64,000 nt of DNA, taken from assembly GCA_030803735.1 (NCBI GenBank), contig JAURUC010000001.1:3179501-3243500 (forward strand), written 5' to 3'. Under the pieces are notes generated by a model. It saw nothing but the letters and a program-made list of their open reading frames with translations. It had not been told where the DNA came from and did no database searches. Each line of letters starts with the position of its first letter. Positions within the stretch are counted from its first letter, which is position 1. Position numbers and translations under genes: made by a program. Shown here in pieces: positions 51,233-60,315 of this stretch. The DNA is from Actinopolyspora lacussalsi. Its GTDB lineage: Bacteria; Actinomycetota; Actinomycetes; Mycobacteriales; Pseudonocardiaceae.

Positions 51233-52378
51233 ATGAACTCACCGCTGCTCGAACTTCCCGGTGCGGTGCCCGCACCCGAGGACTCCCCCGATTTCGGGGT
51301 GCCGTGGCACTTCGGCGACCCGTTCGGGGAGCAGCGCGCGGCCGCGCGTGGCGCCGCGATCGTGGATCGTTCGCACCGGCAGGTGATCGCGGTGCCGGGC
51401 GGGGAGCGTCTGAGCTGGCTGCACCTGGTGCTGTCCCAGCACCTCACCGAACTGGCGGAGGACCGGGGCACCGAGGCGCTGGTGCTGGACAACCAGGGCC
51501 GGGTGGACAGCCACATGATGGTGGCCCACCACGACGAGGTGGTCTACCTGGACTGCGAGGCAGGCTCCAGGGCGACCAGCGCACTGCCCACCATGGGCAC
51601 CGACGGCACCCAGTCGCTGCCGGAGTACCTGGAGGCGATGCGCTTCTGGTCCGACGTCCAGCCGCGCGAGGCCACCGAGGAGTTCGCCGTGTTCACCGTG
51701 ATCGGGCCACGGGCCGGCGAGGTGCTCGAGGAGTCCGGCGTGACGGTGCCCGCCGAACCCTACGGGGTGAGCGGACTGCCCGGCGGTGGCCTGGTGCGGC
51801 ACGTGCCGTTCCGGCAGATCTTCACCGTGGACCTGCTGGTGCCTCGGGATTCGATGGTCGACTGGTGGATGCGGTTGACCGGGAACGGCGCGCGCAGAAC
51901 GGGCAGCATGACCTACGAGGCGCTGCGCGTGGAGGCGCTGCGCCCCCGAGTGGGACTGGACACCGACGACCGCGCCATCCCGCACGAGTTGGGCTGGATC
52001 CACACCGCGGCTCACGTGGCCAAGGGCTGCTACCGCGGCCAGGAGACCGTGGCCAAGGTGCACAACGTGGGCAAGCCGCCGCGCAGGATGCTGCTGCTGC
52101 ACCTGGACGGTTCGGTGGAGATACGTCCCGAGACCGGTGATCCGGTGCTGCACGGCGAGCGCACCGTGGGGCGGGTGGGCAGCGTGGTGCTGCACCACGA
52201 GCTCGGTCCGGTGGCGCTGGCGCTGTTGAAGCGCTCGGCCCCCGTGGACGAGGAGCTGCTGGCCGGCGATGCCGAGCAGGAACGCCAGGTGGCCGCGGCG
52301 GTGGACCCGGAGTCGGTGCCCCCGGACACCGGGGAGCCGCCGGGCAGGATCGCCGCGCAGCGGGTCCGCGGGCACTGA
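51233..52378 (+). CDS. ygfZ: Folate-binding YgfZ/GcvT-like protein
   Basis: A 381-residue GcvT-fold protein with the signature KGCYRGQETVAKVHN. YgfZ uses tetrahydrofolate and supports Fe-S cluster-dependent enzymes. The final about 30 residues are low-complexity. ATG 51233 follows GGGAGAAGG. It sits beside pabC (folate) and fur, a consistent set. Confidence 0.9.
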   Translation: MNSPLLELPGAVPAPEDSPDFGVPWHFGDPFGEQRAAARGAAIVDRSHRQVIAVPGGERLSWLHLVLSQHLTELAEDRGTEALVLDNQGRVDSHMMVAHHDEVVYLDCEAGSRATSALPTMGTDGTQSLPEYLEAMRFWSDVQPREATEEFAVFTVIGPRAGEVLEESGVTVPAEPYGVSGLPGGGLVRHVPFRQIFTVDLLVPRDSMVDWWMRLTGNGARRTGSMTYEALRVEALRPRVGLDTDDRAIPHELGWIHTAAHVAKGCYRGQETVAKVHNVGKPPRRMLLLHLDGSVEIRPETGDPVLHGERTVGRVGSVVLHHELGPVALALLKRSAPVDEELLAGDAEQERQVAAAVDPESVPPDTGEPPGRIAAQRVRGH

Positions 52379-52587
52379 TCGAGTGACGCGTCCCCGCAGC
52401 CGTCGGATCGGCGGATCGGCGGATCGTGCGCCACGGTCATTCCGAACGACGGGTCGCCTGTCGACGCCGTTCGGATGAGGCCGCCGTACGACCACCGTGC
52501 GAGAGCCGTCGAGCCGCGTCGGTGAAATCCGGGAACGGTGCTCGCCACCGGGGGCACCGCGAGGTGCGGTTGTGCCAAGATCGAAGC

Positions 52588-53373
52588 ATGACAGCGCCGT
52601 CAACCGATCCAGCCAGCTCGCGGGCGCGACCGGGAACGATCATCACGGTCGCGGTGACGGGAGCCCACGCGAAAGCCGATGTCCCCGCACTGCCGGTGGG
52701 CAGCGAGGAGGTCGCCGCGGCGGCGGCTTCCTGTGCACGGGTGGGTGCTTCCGTCATCGACCTGGAGCCACGACACGACACCTCGGTTCCGGACGTGGTG
52801 GCCGCTGTCCACAACCGGACGGACCTGGTGGTGCGGGTGGCCGCCTACGCCCGGTCGGAAACCCTGACCACCCTGCTGGACTCCGGCGCCGAAGTGCTGA
52901 CCTGTCCGGTGGACGCACCGGAGGACTTCGTCGCCGCACTGCGGGAAGGAGCGCGGGCACGGGGGATCGCGGTGCACCACGAGGTACGGGAGCTGGAACA
53001 GCTGGATACGCTGCGAGTGCGTTGCGCGGCGGAAACCGGGCCGGTGCACGCGGTTCTGGTCTTCGGTTCGGCCGCCGACTCCGGTATGCACGGTGACCCG
53101 GAGACGTTGAGCAGGGCCGTGGCACGGCTGCCGGCGGGGGCGAGCTACACGGTCACCGGTCTGGACGACACGGCAGTGCCGATGCTGCTGGCCACGTTGG
53201 CGACGAACGGGCACGTCCGGGTGGGAATGGCGGACACACTGGAGTACTCGCCGGGAGAACCGGTGCGGGACAACGCACAACTGGTGGCACGTGCGGCTGG
53301 CGTGGCGAAGATAGCGCAGCGATTGCCGCTGTCGGTATCCCACGTTCGTGGAGTGTTCGGCCTGTCCGGGTGA
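52588..53373 (+). CDS. BKACE (DUF849)-family protein lacking the metal-ligand histidines
   Basis: A 261-residue TIM-barrel protein of the beta-keto acid cleavage enzyme family. It retains the N-terminal IITVAVTGAHAKADVPALPV and the C-terminal LEYSPGEPVRDNAQLVARA substrate region. The usual HxH Zn ligands (HxHxRD) are replaced by D58-L-E60 (VIDLEPRHD), and the C-terminal E-D acidic pair is also altered (RVGMADTLEY). It is also short for the family (270-310). It may use another metal or have lost cleavage activity. CAAGAT six bases before ATG 52588 suggests leaderless expression. Confidence 0.72.
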   Translation: MTAPSTDPASSRARPGTIITVAVTGAHAKADVPALPVGSEEVAAAAASCARVGASVIDLEPRHDTSVPDVVAAVHNRTDLVVRVAAYARSETLTTLLDSGAEVLTCPVDAPEDFVAALREGARARGIAVHHEVRELEQLDTLRVRCAAETGPVHAVLVFGSAADSGMHGDPETLSRAVARLPAGASYTVTGLDDTAVPMLLATLATNGHVRVGMADTLEYSPGEPVRDNAQLVARAAGVAKIAQRLPLSVSHVRGVFGLSG

Positions 53374-53496
53374 TTCAACCGGGCGGTACACCTCCGAACA
53401 CCCCAAGTGGTGGATCGCCTCCCCTAGGATGTGGGTAATCGAGCGCCGAAGTGCCGGCTCCGGCGAAGTCAGCGCCTGGATGCAGAGGATTTAGCC

Positions 53497-54057
53497 GTGA
53501 TCGAAGTGCGCCCCGGGGGCCGCCGACGCATCGACCGGGTTCTGGACCCGGAGTTCGCGGGCGGTCTGGAACAACGTGATCTCGATGAAGTCCGCTCGTT
53601 GCGGGACGAAGCCGCACAGGAGGAGACCGACCTGTCCTATCTGCGCCGGATGCTGCACGCGCGGATCGACATCGTGCGGGCGGAACAGCGCAGACGCGCC
53701 GAGAACGGTTCCGCCACGGTGGTGGAGGAACTGGTCGGCATCCTCTCGGACAACGCCGTCGGACCGGCCACCGGTTCGGGGCGGTACCAGACTGTGGAAC
53801 CCTCGCGGGTCGAGGCGCACCGCAGGCACGTGGAGGCACTGGTCTCGGATGTGGACCTGTCCGACGTGATGTCGCTGTCGGCCGCGAAGCTCGACGCCGC
53901 GCTGCGGGCCTTCGAGTCGGAGGAGGAGTCCGTCTCCACCAGGCGCAAGCAGGTGCAGGCGGTGGTCGACGCACTCAACGACGAGATCGCCCGACGGTAT
54001 CGCGAGGGCGTCGCCTCGGTGGACGAATTACTGGCCGCGGAAAGGGACGGGCATTGA
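53497..54057 (+). CDS. rsiG: RsiG-like anti-sigma factor with c-di-GMP motifs
   Basis: A 186-residue helical protein, often annotated as aerial-mycelium formation protein. In Streptomyces RsiG uses E(X)3S(X)2R(X)3Q(X)3D motifs on two coiled-coil helices to bind c-di-GMP and sequester WhiG-type sigma. Here the second motif is perfect: E143, S147, R150, Q154, D158. The first is E43, S47, R50, H54, D58, with Gln replaced by His. GTG 53497 follows AGAGG by about ten bases. Its stop overlaps the next gene start (TTGA). No sigma gene is nearby. Confidence 0.85.
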   Translation: MIEVRPGGRRRIDRVLDPEFAGGLEQRDLDEVRSLRDEAAQEETDLSYLRRMLHARIDIVRAEQRRRAENGSATVVEELVGILSDNAVGPATGSGRYQTVEPSRVEAHRRHVEALVSDVDLSDVMSLSAAKLDAALRAFESEEESVSTRRKQVQAVVDALNDEIARRYREGVASVDELLAAERDGH

Positions 54058-55022
54058 ACGAGCAGGTCGAGCTGACTCCGCTGGTGGAGCTGGTTCGTGG
54101 CGAGATCCGGGAAGGGCTGCACCACGGATCCGTGGTGGTACTGGCGCCGGACGGGCGGGTGTCGCACTTCGCGGGTGAGGTCAACCGCCCGATGTACCCG
54201 CGTTCGGCGAACAAACCGGCGCAGGCGGTGGGAATGCTGCGGGCCGGGCTGCGGCTGGACGAGGAGGTCGATCTCGCCATGGCGGCGGCGTCCCACAACG
54301 GGGAGCCGGAACACGTGCTGCGCACCAGGGAGGTGCTGCACCGCCACGACCTGACCGAGGACGCGCTGAGCTGCCCCACCGACTGGCCGCTGCGGGAGGA
54401 CGAGCGGGACCGGCGTGCCTCCGAGGGATTCGGCAAGCAGCGCATCACCATGAACTGCTCGGGCAAGCACGCCGCGATGCTGGCCACCTGCACGCAGCGG
54501 GGTTGGGCCACCGAGGACTACCTGGATCCCAAGCATCCGCTGCAGATCGACCTGCACGAGGCCGTGTCCGACCTGGCGGGCGAACCGATCGACTCGGTCT
54601 CGGTGGACGGCTGCGGGGCTCCGCTGTTCGCGCTCTCGCTGACCGGGCTCGCCCGTACGTTCCGGAACATGGTCACCGCGGCCACCGATACGCCCGAACG
54701 GCGGGTGGCCGACGCCATGCGGGCGAACCCGTGGTTCGTGGCGGGGACCGAGCGCGAGGACACGCTGCTGATGCGCGCGGTCCCGGGCCTGTTGAGCAAG
54801 TCGGGGGTCGAGGGCGTGCTGGCGCTGGCACTGCCCGACGGGCACGCGATCGCCCTGAAGATCGCGGACGGCTCGGCGCGGGCCAGGCTGCCGGTGGCGG
54901 TGGCCGCGCTGCGCGCGGTGGGGGTCGACGACGAGAACCTGGCGGAACTGGCGGAGAGCGGCGTGCTGGGCGGAGGTCGCCGGATGGGCACCGTCCGCGC
55001 GCTCAAGGGACTGTTCGACTGA
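54054..55022 (+). CDS. L-asparaginase II family protein
   Basis: A 322-residue PF06089-type asparaginase. It has LTPLVELVRGEIREGLHHGS near the start, AASHNGEPEHV, and MNCSGKHAAMLATC, the signature of the R. etli-type thermolabile asparaginase branch. TTG 54054 overlaps the rsiG stop by four bases, which suggests cotranslation. Role: asparagine utilisation, presumably cytoplasmic. Probably an operon with rsiG, though functional linkage is unclear. Confidence 0.85.
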   Translation: MNEQVELTPLVELVRGEIREGLHHGSVVVLAPDGRVSHFAGEVNRPMYPRSANKPAQAVGMLRAGLRLDEEVDLAMAAASHNGEPEHVLRTREVLHRHDLTEDALSCPTDWPLREDERDRRASEGFGKQRITMNCSGKHAAMLATCTQRGWATEDYLDPKHPLQIDLHEAVSDLAGEPIDSVSVDGCGAPLFALSLTGLARTFRNMVTAATDTPERRVADAMRANPWFVAGTEREDTLLMRAVPGLLSKSGVEGVLALALPDGHAIALKIADGSARARLPVAVAALRAVGVDDENLAELAESGVLGGGRRMGTVRALKGLFD

Positions 55023-55164
55023 TTCCGACCGGCGTTGTCCTGTCCTGACGAGCGGGGCCCGGACGTGCGGGGTCCGGGCGGTCACCGAAGTGGCGGAGGC
55101 CGCCCGGCCCGTCGGTCGAGCGCCCACGTCGAGCCGGTGGGAAGGCTCCGATCAGTTGCCGCGA

Positions 55165-56025
55165 TCAGTTGTAGCGTTCGTGCGCGGCCAGCTCGGCCCA
55201 GAACTCGCGCAACGCCTCGTAGCGCTCCCCCACTTCGGTGGTGTGACCGAGCTCCATGGCGTCGACGATCGCGTGCACGTCCTCGGCGGAGGAGTCCGCT
55301 TCCAGATCCGCGTCGGACATCATCTGCACCAGACCGCCGTAGTCCAGTTCGACGGCCGCGTGGGGGTGGAACCGTTCCAGCCAGCGCCCGGTCTCCCGCA
55401 GGATCTTCGGTGGCCCCTCGTCACCGAGGGTGTTCCTCGTGACGGTGTGCGCCCGGGAGACCCGCCTGCGGGCGTCCGCCATCGAGGTCAGCCAGTAGAG
55501 CCGCTTGATCCGCCCGTGCTCGTCGTGGAGCACGGTGCGCTGCTCCGGATCCACCACGGCGAACCACGGCAGCGGGATGGTCCAGGTCGAGGAGATCACG
55601 TGGACCGCGCTGTCGGAGAGCTCCTGCACCACGGCGGAGGCCTTGGACTTGGCGGTGTCCTCGGGAACGTTCAGGGCGGCTGTTCGCAGCGGCGGGTCCG
55701 CCGCGCCGATGAAACCGACCAGCGCGGCGGCGGCGCGACCGCGCAGGTCCAGCGGGCAGACGAGCGGTCCCGGCCCCACGGCGGAGGACTCCCCCGTGGG
55801 AACCTCCTCGACGTCGAGGGCCAGCACCTCGTCCGGCCCCTGGGCGGTACCGTCGACCGCTTCACCCGGAAGCAGGCGCGGACGGATGGACAGTTGGGTA
55901 CGCAGCCACCTGTTCTGTTCCCGAGATCCCACTCCGACCGGATCCACAGCACCCTGATCCAGCGCTTCGGAGAGCTGTTCACGTCGGGGCGACTCGAATG
56001 ACGACAGGGGCTCGTACACCCTCAT
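55165..56025 (-). CDS. Conserved actinobacterial protein of unknown function (DUF8083-like)
   Basis: A 286-residue protein from ATG 56025 (MRVYEPLSSFESPRREQL). Conserved blocks include RWLRTQLSIRPRLLPGEAV, VGPGPLVCPLDLRGRAAAA, VISSTWTIPLPWFAVVDPEQ and WLERFHPHAAVELDYGGLVQ. The name DUF8083 is from memory. An orthologue lies beside DUF3073 and pabC in mycobacteria. An alternative start at 56088 gives MPIPFQRHGN and a weak ribosome site. No function assigned. Confidence 0.75.
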   Translation of the reverse strand: MRVYEPLSSFESPRREQLSEALDQGAVDPVGVGSREQNRWLRTQLSIRPRLLPGEAVDGTAQGPDEVLALDVEEVPTGESSAVGPGPLVCPLDLRGRAAAALVGFIGAADPPLRTAALNVPEDTAKSKASAVVQELSDSAVHVISSTWTIPLPWFAVVDPEQRTVLHDEHGRIKRLYWLTSMADARRRVSRAHTVTRNTLGDEGPPKILRETGRWLERFHPHAAVELDYGGLVQMMSDADLEADSSAEDVHAIVDAMELGHTTEVGERYEALREFWAELAAHERYN

Positions 56026-56282
56026 GTAGGCGACGAACGGCTCCGGCACAGCGTGTATGTTGCCATGCCGCTGGAACGGGATCGGCATTGCCCGTCCCGT
56101 GTGACAACCGCCGGGAACCGCTGCGGCCCACATCACCCGCCGCAGGTGGAGCGGGTTGGCCTACCACGTCGCGAAGAACCGCATCGGCACGGTACGGTAG
56201 TTACAGGAAAAGGTTGTCGAGATTCATGCGGGGCCGCCGTTCCCCTGGCCGCCCCGCAAACCCTGCGCGAGGGGGTCGAGCC

Positions 56283-56459
56283 ATGGGGCGCGGCCGTGCC
56301 AAGGCCAAGCAGACGAAAGTGGCCCGCGAGCTGAAGTACAATTCCCCCAGTGTTGACCTCGGGGCGTTGGAGCGTGAACTTTCCTCTGACTACACCCCTG
56401 AGTGGTACGAAGAGGAAGATTACTACGACGATGACAGGGACGACGACCACCGAAGCTGA
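56283..56459 (+). CDS. DUF3073 small protein
   Basis: A 58-residue basic-then-acidic protein, GRGRAKAKQTKVARELKYN at the start and EEEDYYDDDRDDDHRS at the end. It is highly conserved in actinobacteria next to purM. A nucleic-acid-linked or chaperone-like role is imaginable but unknown. GAGGG lies before the ATG. Confidence 0.9.
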   Translation: MGRGRAKAKQTKVARELKYNSPSVDLGALERELSSDYTPEWYEEEDYYDDDRDDDHRS

Positions 56460-56592
56460 ACGCGGCCACGTCGACGAGTGACGGGTTCATTCGTCGAACG
56501 GGTTTCGGGTTCCTGTCGGCGGGCGAGTCAACGGCCGGCATCACGACCGACCGGGACTGATGCGCCGGTTACGCGACCGATTGTTCGGAGAT

Positions 56593-56636
56593 CCCACCGA
56601 GTTGTGTCACCGTTTTCGGTGATGCGGCTCGGTGGG
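56593..56636. terminator. Nested hairpin terminator DUF3073 / DUF4396
   Basis: Outer stem CCCACCGAG (56593-56601) with CTCGGTGGG (56628-56636). Inner stem TCACCG-TTTT-CGGTGA (56607-56622). Centred in a convergent gap, suited to stop transcripts both ways. Confidence 0.8.
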
Positions 56637-56698
56637 TTCCGTATTGTCCGGACGAAATTCTCCGGAGGAAGCCTGCGTCGGGCCCGGGCACGAACGGC

Positions 56699-57151
56699 TC
56701 AGTGCGCGTGCGCGCCGTGCACCACGGCGTGCCCCAGACCACGACCGATCATCCACTTGTTCACCGGCAACGCCAGCAGGAAAGCCATCGCCAGCGCGAA
56801 CGCCAGCGCCGCCCAGAAGAACCAGCCGGCCAGCCCGGCGTGCATCGCCCCGGGGATGCCCACCATCACCAGGTTGTCCACCAGCTCCATCACCGCGATC
56901 GAGAGGGTGTCGGCGGCGAGGGCCAACCGCAGCGCGCGCTTGAACCCCACCCCGGCACGCAGCACACCGCGCATGGTGAGGCTGTAGCCGAACACGAACG
57001 CCAGCACGACGGCGAGAGCGACGGTCGCGGCGTTGTGCAGCCCCAGCGCGGTTCCGATCACCATCCCGAGTACCTCGCCGATGGCGCAGCCGGTCAGACA
57101 GTGCAGCGTCGCCGAAGCGGCCATGGCCCAGGAAGCTCCTGGTGTCGACAT
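56699..57151 (-). CDS. DUF4396 membrane protein, probably metal-responsive
   Basis: A 150-residue protein with four membrane segments and several histidines, including a His-rich end (HAVVHGAHAH). Segments ASATLHCLTGCAIGEVLGMV and AADTLSIAVMELVDNLVM match DUF4396, a family related to copper-linked membrane proteins. ATG 57151 follows AAGGAGGAG. The CsoR-like operator lies about 40 bp upstream, supporting induction by copper or a similar metal. Confidence 0.82.
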   Translation of the reverse strand: MSTPGASWAMAASATLHCLTGCAIGEVLGMVIGTALGLHNAATVALAVVLAFVFGYSLTMRGVLRAGVGFKRALRLALAADTLSIAVMELVDNLVMVGIPGAMHAGLAGWFFWAALAFALAMAFLLALPVNKWMIGRGLGHAVVHGAHAH

Positions 57152-57189
57152 CGGCTCCTCCTTGATCGCGACTCATTCCACCCAACGAG

Positions 57190-57204
57190 TACCCCAGAGG
57201 GGTA
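57190..57204 (-). promoter_or_regulatory. CsoR-type operator
   Basis: Perfect palindrome TACCCC-AGA-GGGGTA, the G-tract pattern recognised by CsoR/RcnR-family repressors, 39 bp upstream of the DUF4396 start. Confidence 0.65.
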
Positions 57205-57339
57205 TATTCCACGCGTGCGGAGTCGCCACCGGACGCTCCCACCGGTACTCGCGGCGGGGAGTCGACTACGAAGAGCCGACTACGGGGAACCAGCCGCAGG
57301 GGTCCAGCCGCAGGGAGCCGGCGGATGCGTACGCCGAGT

Positions 57340-58458
57340 TCAGAACCTGGGGTGGTTCCCCCGCAGCACGACCCGCTCCCCGGTCTCGGAGCCCGTGGAG
57401 TCCTTGGCCACCTCACCCAGCACCCAGGCGGGCAGATGCCTGGCGGTGGAGACGGCCAGCGCACGGTCCACGTCCTCGGCGGCCACCACGGCCACCATGC
57501 CCACCCCCATGTTGAAGGTGCGCTCCATCTCGGCGTTGTCCAACCTGCCGCGCTGCCCGATCAACCCGAAAACCGGATCCGGCGTCCAGGTCCCCCGGTC
57601 GATCACGGCGCTGAGCCCGCTAGGCAACACGCGTTCGAGGTTGGCGGCGAGCCCGCCACCGGTGATGTGCGCGAAGGCACGCACCTCGGCTTCGGCCGCC
57701 AGCGACAGGCACTCCTTGGCATAGATGCGCGTCGGTTCCAGCAGCTCCTCACCGAGCGTGCGCCCGAACTCCTCGACGTGCCCGTTGAGCGGCATCCTGG
57801 CCTGTTCGAGCAGTACGCGGCGAACCAGCGAGAACCCGTTGGAGTGCAGCCCGGACGAACGCATCCCGATCAGCACGTCCCCGGGGCGAACCCGGTCCGG
57901 CCCCAGCATGTCGTCGGCCTCGACCACGCCGACGCCGGTGGCCGAGATGTCGTACTCACCGGGGGCCATCATGCCGGGGTGCTCGGCGGTCTCACCGCCG
58001 AGCAGCGCGCATCCCGCCTGGACGCAGCCGTCGGAGACCCCTTTGACCAGACTGCTTATCCGGTCCGGATCGACCGACTCGGTGGCGATGTAGTCCTGCA
58101 GGAACATGGGCTCGGCGCCGCAGACCACCAGATCGTCGACCACCATCGCCACCAGGTCGACACCCACGGTGTCGTGGATGTCCATGGCCTGCGCGATCGC
58201 GAGCTTCGTGCCCACCCCGTCGGTCGAGGAGGCGAGCACCGGTTCGGTCCAACGGTCGAGTTTGAGCTGGAACAAGCCGGCGAAGCCACCGATGGAGCCG
58301 AGCACCTCGGGGCGCGTGGCACGGGCCGCCAGGGGACGCATCCGCTCGACGGCCTCATCGCCCGCTTCGATACTGACCCCGGCATCGGCATAGGTGGCTG
58401 CGGGGCCCTCCGGATCGGAGGGACCGGAATTCGACCCTGCCAGCAGGTCTTCGGACAC
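57340..58458 (-). CDS. purM: Phosphoribosylformylglycinamidine cyclo-ligase
   Basis: A 372-residue AIR synthetase, step 5 of purine synthesis. Contains TYADAGVSIEAGDEAVERM, the ATP-grasp-like DGVGTKLAIAQAMD and AHITGGGLAANLERVLP. The N-terminal 20 residues are extra. GTG 58458 follows GGAG. The purF gene lies 195 bp upstream on the same strand. Confidence 0.95.
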   Translation of the reverse strand: MSEDLLAGSNSGPSDPEGPAATYADAGVSIEAGDEAVERMRPLAARATRPEVLGSIGGFAGLFQLKLDRWTEPVLASSTDGVGTKLAIAQAMDIHDTVGVDLVAMVVDDLVVCGAEPMFLQDYIATESVDPDRISSLVKGVSDGCVQAGCALLGGETAEHPGMMAPGEYDISATGVGVVEADDMLGPDRVRPGDVLIGMRSSGLHSNGFSLVRRVLLEQARMPLNGHVEEFGRTLGEELLEPTRIYAKECLSLAAEAEVRAFAHITGGGLAANLERVLPSGLSAVIDRGTWTPDPVFGLIGQRGRLDNAEMERTFNMGVGMVAVVAAEDVDRALAVSTARHLPAWVLGEVAKDSTGSETGERVVLRGNHPRF

Positions 58459-58653
58459 GTCTTGCTCCAGATCTGGTGCGCGTTTCGGATGCGATGTGCG
58501 TAGCCGTGTGCCGCACGCCCACGCTACGCGTGAACATGGGCGACCGAGGTAACGAGCACGGCGCCGCGAAAGTTGCGAGGAGGTTTCGAAGAGAGAAGAG
58601 CTCCGGCGCCGGACCTTCGTCCCACCCGACGGCCCTCTCCCTACGCCGAAGCG

Positions 58654-60225
58654 TCACGGTCTGCTCACGGCGTCCTCGGCTCCGTAGCCGCTCGGTAACA
58701 CCGGGTCGGACGAACCCGCGGTCTCCCCACCCTTGGGCTCGGGGTTCTCCAGCAGGTGTTTGCCGATCCGGTCCTCCTCGGGGATCGGGATCGGGTAGTT
58801 CCCGTCGAAACAGGCCGCGCACAACCGGTTGCGGGGCTGCTCGGAAGCGGCCACCAACCCGTCCAGCGAGACGTAGCCCAGCGAGTCGGCAGCGATCGAC
58901 TGCCGGACCCCGTCGAGGTCGAGTCCGTTGGCGACGAGCTCGGCCCGGGAGGCGAAGTCGATCCCGTAGAAGCAGGGCCAGCGCACGGGCGGCGAGGCGA
59001 TCCTGACGTGGACCTCGAGCGCTCCGGCCTCGCGCAGCATCTTCACCAGGGCACGCTGGGTGTTGCCGCGCACGATGGAGTCGTCGACCACGACCAGCCG
59101 CTTGCCCCGGATCACCTCTCGCAGCGGGTTGAGCTTGAGTCGGATGCCGAGCTGACGGATGGTCTGGGACGGTTCGATGAAAGTACGGCCCACGTAGGCG
59201 TTCTTGACCAGGCCGTTGCCGTAGGCGATGTCGGCTTCCTGGGCGTACCCGATGGCCGCCGGGGTTCCGGACTCCGGTACCGGCATCACCAGGTCGGCCT
59301 CGACGGGGTGCTCCCGAGCCAGCCTGCGCCCGATCTCCACCCTGGTGCTGTGCACCGAGCGCCCCGCGATCGTGGTGTCCGGCCGCGCCAGGTAGACGTA
59401 CTCGAACACGCACCCCTTGGGCTCGGGATTGGCGAAGCGCTGGGAACGCAACCCCTCGGAGTCGATGGCCAGCAGTTCGCCCGGCTCGACCTCGCGCACG
59501 AAGGAAGCGCCGATGATGTCCAGCGCGGCCGTCTCGCTGGCCACCACCCAGCCGCGCTCCAGGCGGCCGAGCACCAGCGGGCGGACACCGTGCGCGTCCC
59601 TGGCGGCGTAGAGCGTCGACTCGTCGGAGAAGACCATGCTGAACGCGCCGCGAACCGTCGGCAGCAGTTCCATCGCGGCCTGTTCCACACCCTTGTCGGC
59701 GGCGTTGACCGCCAGCAGCCCGCACACCAGGTCGGAATCGGAGGTGGCGCGTTGGCAGGCGCTGGAGGCGGACGAGGCGTTGCCCACGGCCGTGTCGGCA
59801 CCCTGCTCCACGGCGCGGTCGAACAGCTCCGCGGTGTTGACGAGGTTGCCGTTGTGCCCCAGCGCGAGACCGCGGCCGGTGACCGTGGTCCGGAAGGTGG
59901 GCTGGGCGTTCTCCCAGGTGCTGCCACCGGTGGTGGAGTACCTGGCGTGTCCCACGGCCACGTGTCCCCGCAGGGAGGCCAGAACCTGCTCGTCGAAGAC
60001 CTGGCTGACCAGCCCGAGGTCCTTGTAGACGAGCATCTGCGAGCCGTCGCCGACGGATATGCCCGCGGCTTCCTGGCCCCGGTGCTGTAGTGCGAACAGT
60101 CCGTAGAAGGCGAGCTTGGCGACTTCCTCGCCGGGCGCCCAAACGCCGAAGACACCACATTCCTCGCGTGGGGTGTCCTGCTCGACCGCCTCGGCACTGC
60201 CCGGATATGGCAGGTCGGTGACCAC
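58654..60225 (-). CDS. purF: Amidophosphoribosyltransferase
   Basis: A 523-residue enzyme, first committed step of purine synthesis. Nucleophile Cys23 follows a 22-residue propeptide (EECGVFGVW). PRPP site is VVVDDSIVRGNTQ, and the CAACF region near the end belongs to the Fe-S ligands. GTG 60225 after GGGAG. A 16-bp inverted repeat lies 30 bp upstream. Followed by purM. Confidence 0.95.
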   Translation of the reverse strand: MVTDLPYPGSAEAVEQDTPREECGVFGVWAPGEEVAKLAFYGLFALQHRGQEAAGISVGDGSQMLVYKDLGLVSQVFDEQVLASLRGHVAVGHARYSTTGGSTWENAQPTFRTTVTGRGLALGHNGNLVNTAELFDRAVEQGADTAVGNASSASSACQRATSDSDLVCGLLAVNAADKGVEQAAMELLPTVRGAFSMVFSDESTLYAARDAHGVRPLVLGRLERGWVVASETAALDIIGASFVREVEPGELLAIDSEGLRSQRFANPEPKGCVFEYVYLARPDTTIAGRSVHSTRVEIGRRLAREHPVEADLVMPVPESGTPAAIGYAQEADIAYGNGLVKNAYVGRTFIEPSQTIRQLGIRLKLNPLREVIRGKRLVVVDDSIVRGNTQRALVKMLREAGALEVHVRIASPPVRWPCFYGIDFASRAELVANGLDLDGVRQSIAADSLGYVSLDGLVAASEQPRNRLCAACFDGNYPIPIPEEDRIGKHLLENPEPKGGETAGSSDPVLPSGYGAEDAVSRP

Positions 60226-60254
60226 CGAAAACTCCCTGAAGGACGGAGTCGGAG

Positions 60255-60270
60255 TTACACCTCAGTGTAA
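60255..60270. promoter_or_regulatory. Inverted repeat upstream of purF
   Basis: TTACAC-CTCA-GTGTAA, 6-bp arms, four-base spacer, about 30 bp upstream of the purF start. Candidate operator; no known repressor is assigned. Confidence 0.4.
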
Positions 60271-60315
60271 ACCGTGTGTCATCCCGCCGTATCCACCTCC
60301 CGAGGGTGGGGCCGG

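Noticed and set aside
60226..60315. Purine riboswitch before purF
   Set aside because: The gap is only 90 bp, with no paired three-way-junction pattern; only a small inverted repeat is seen.
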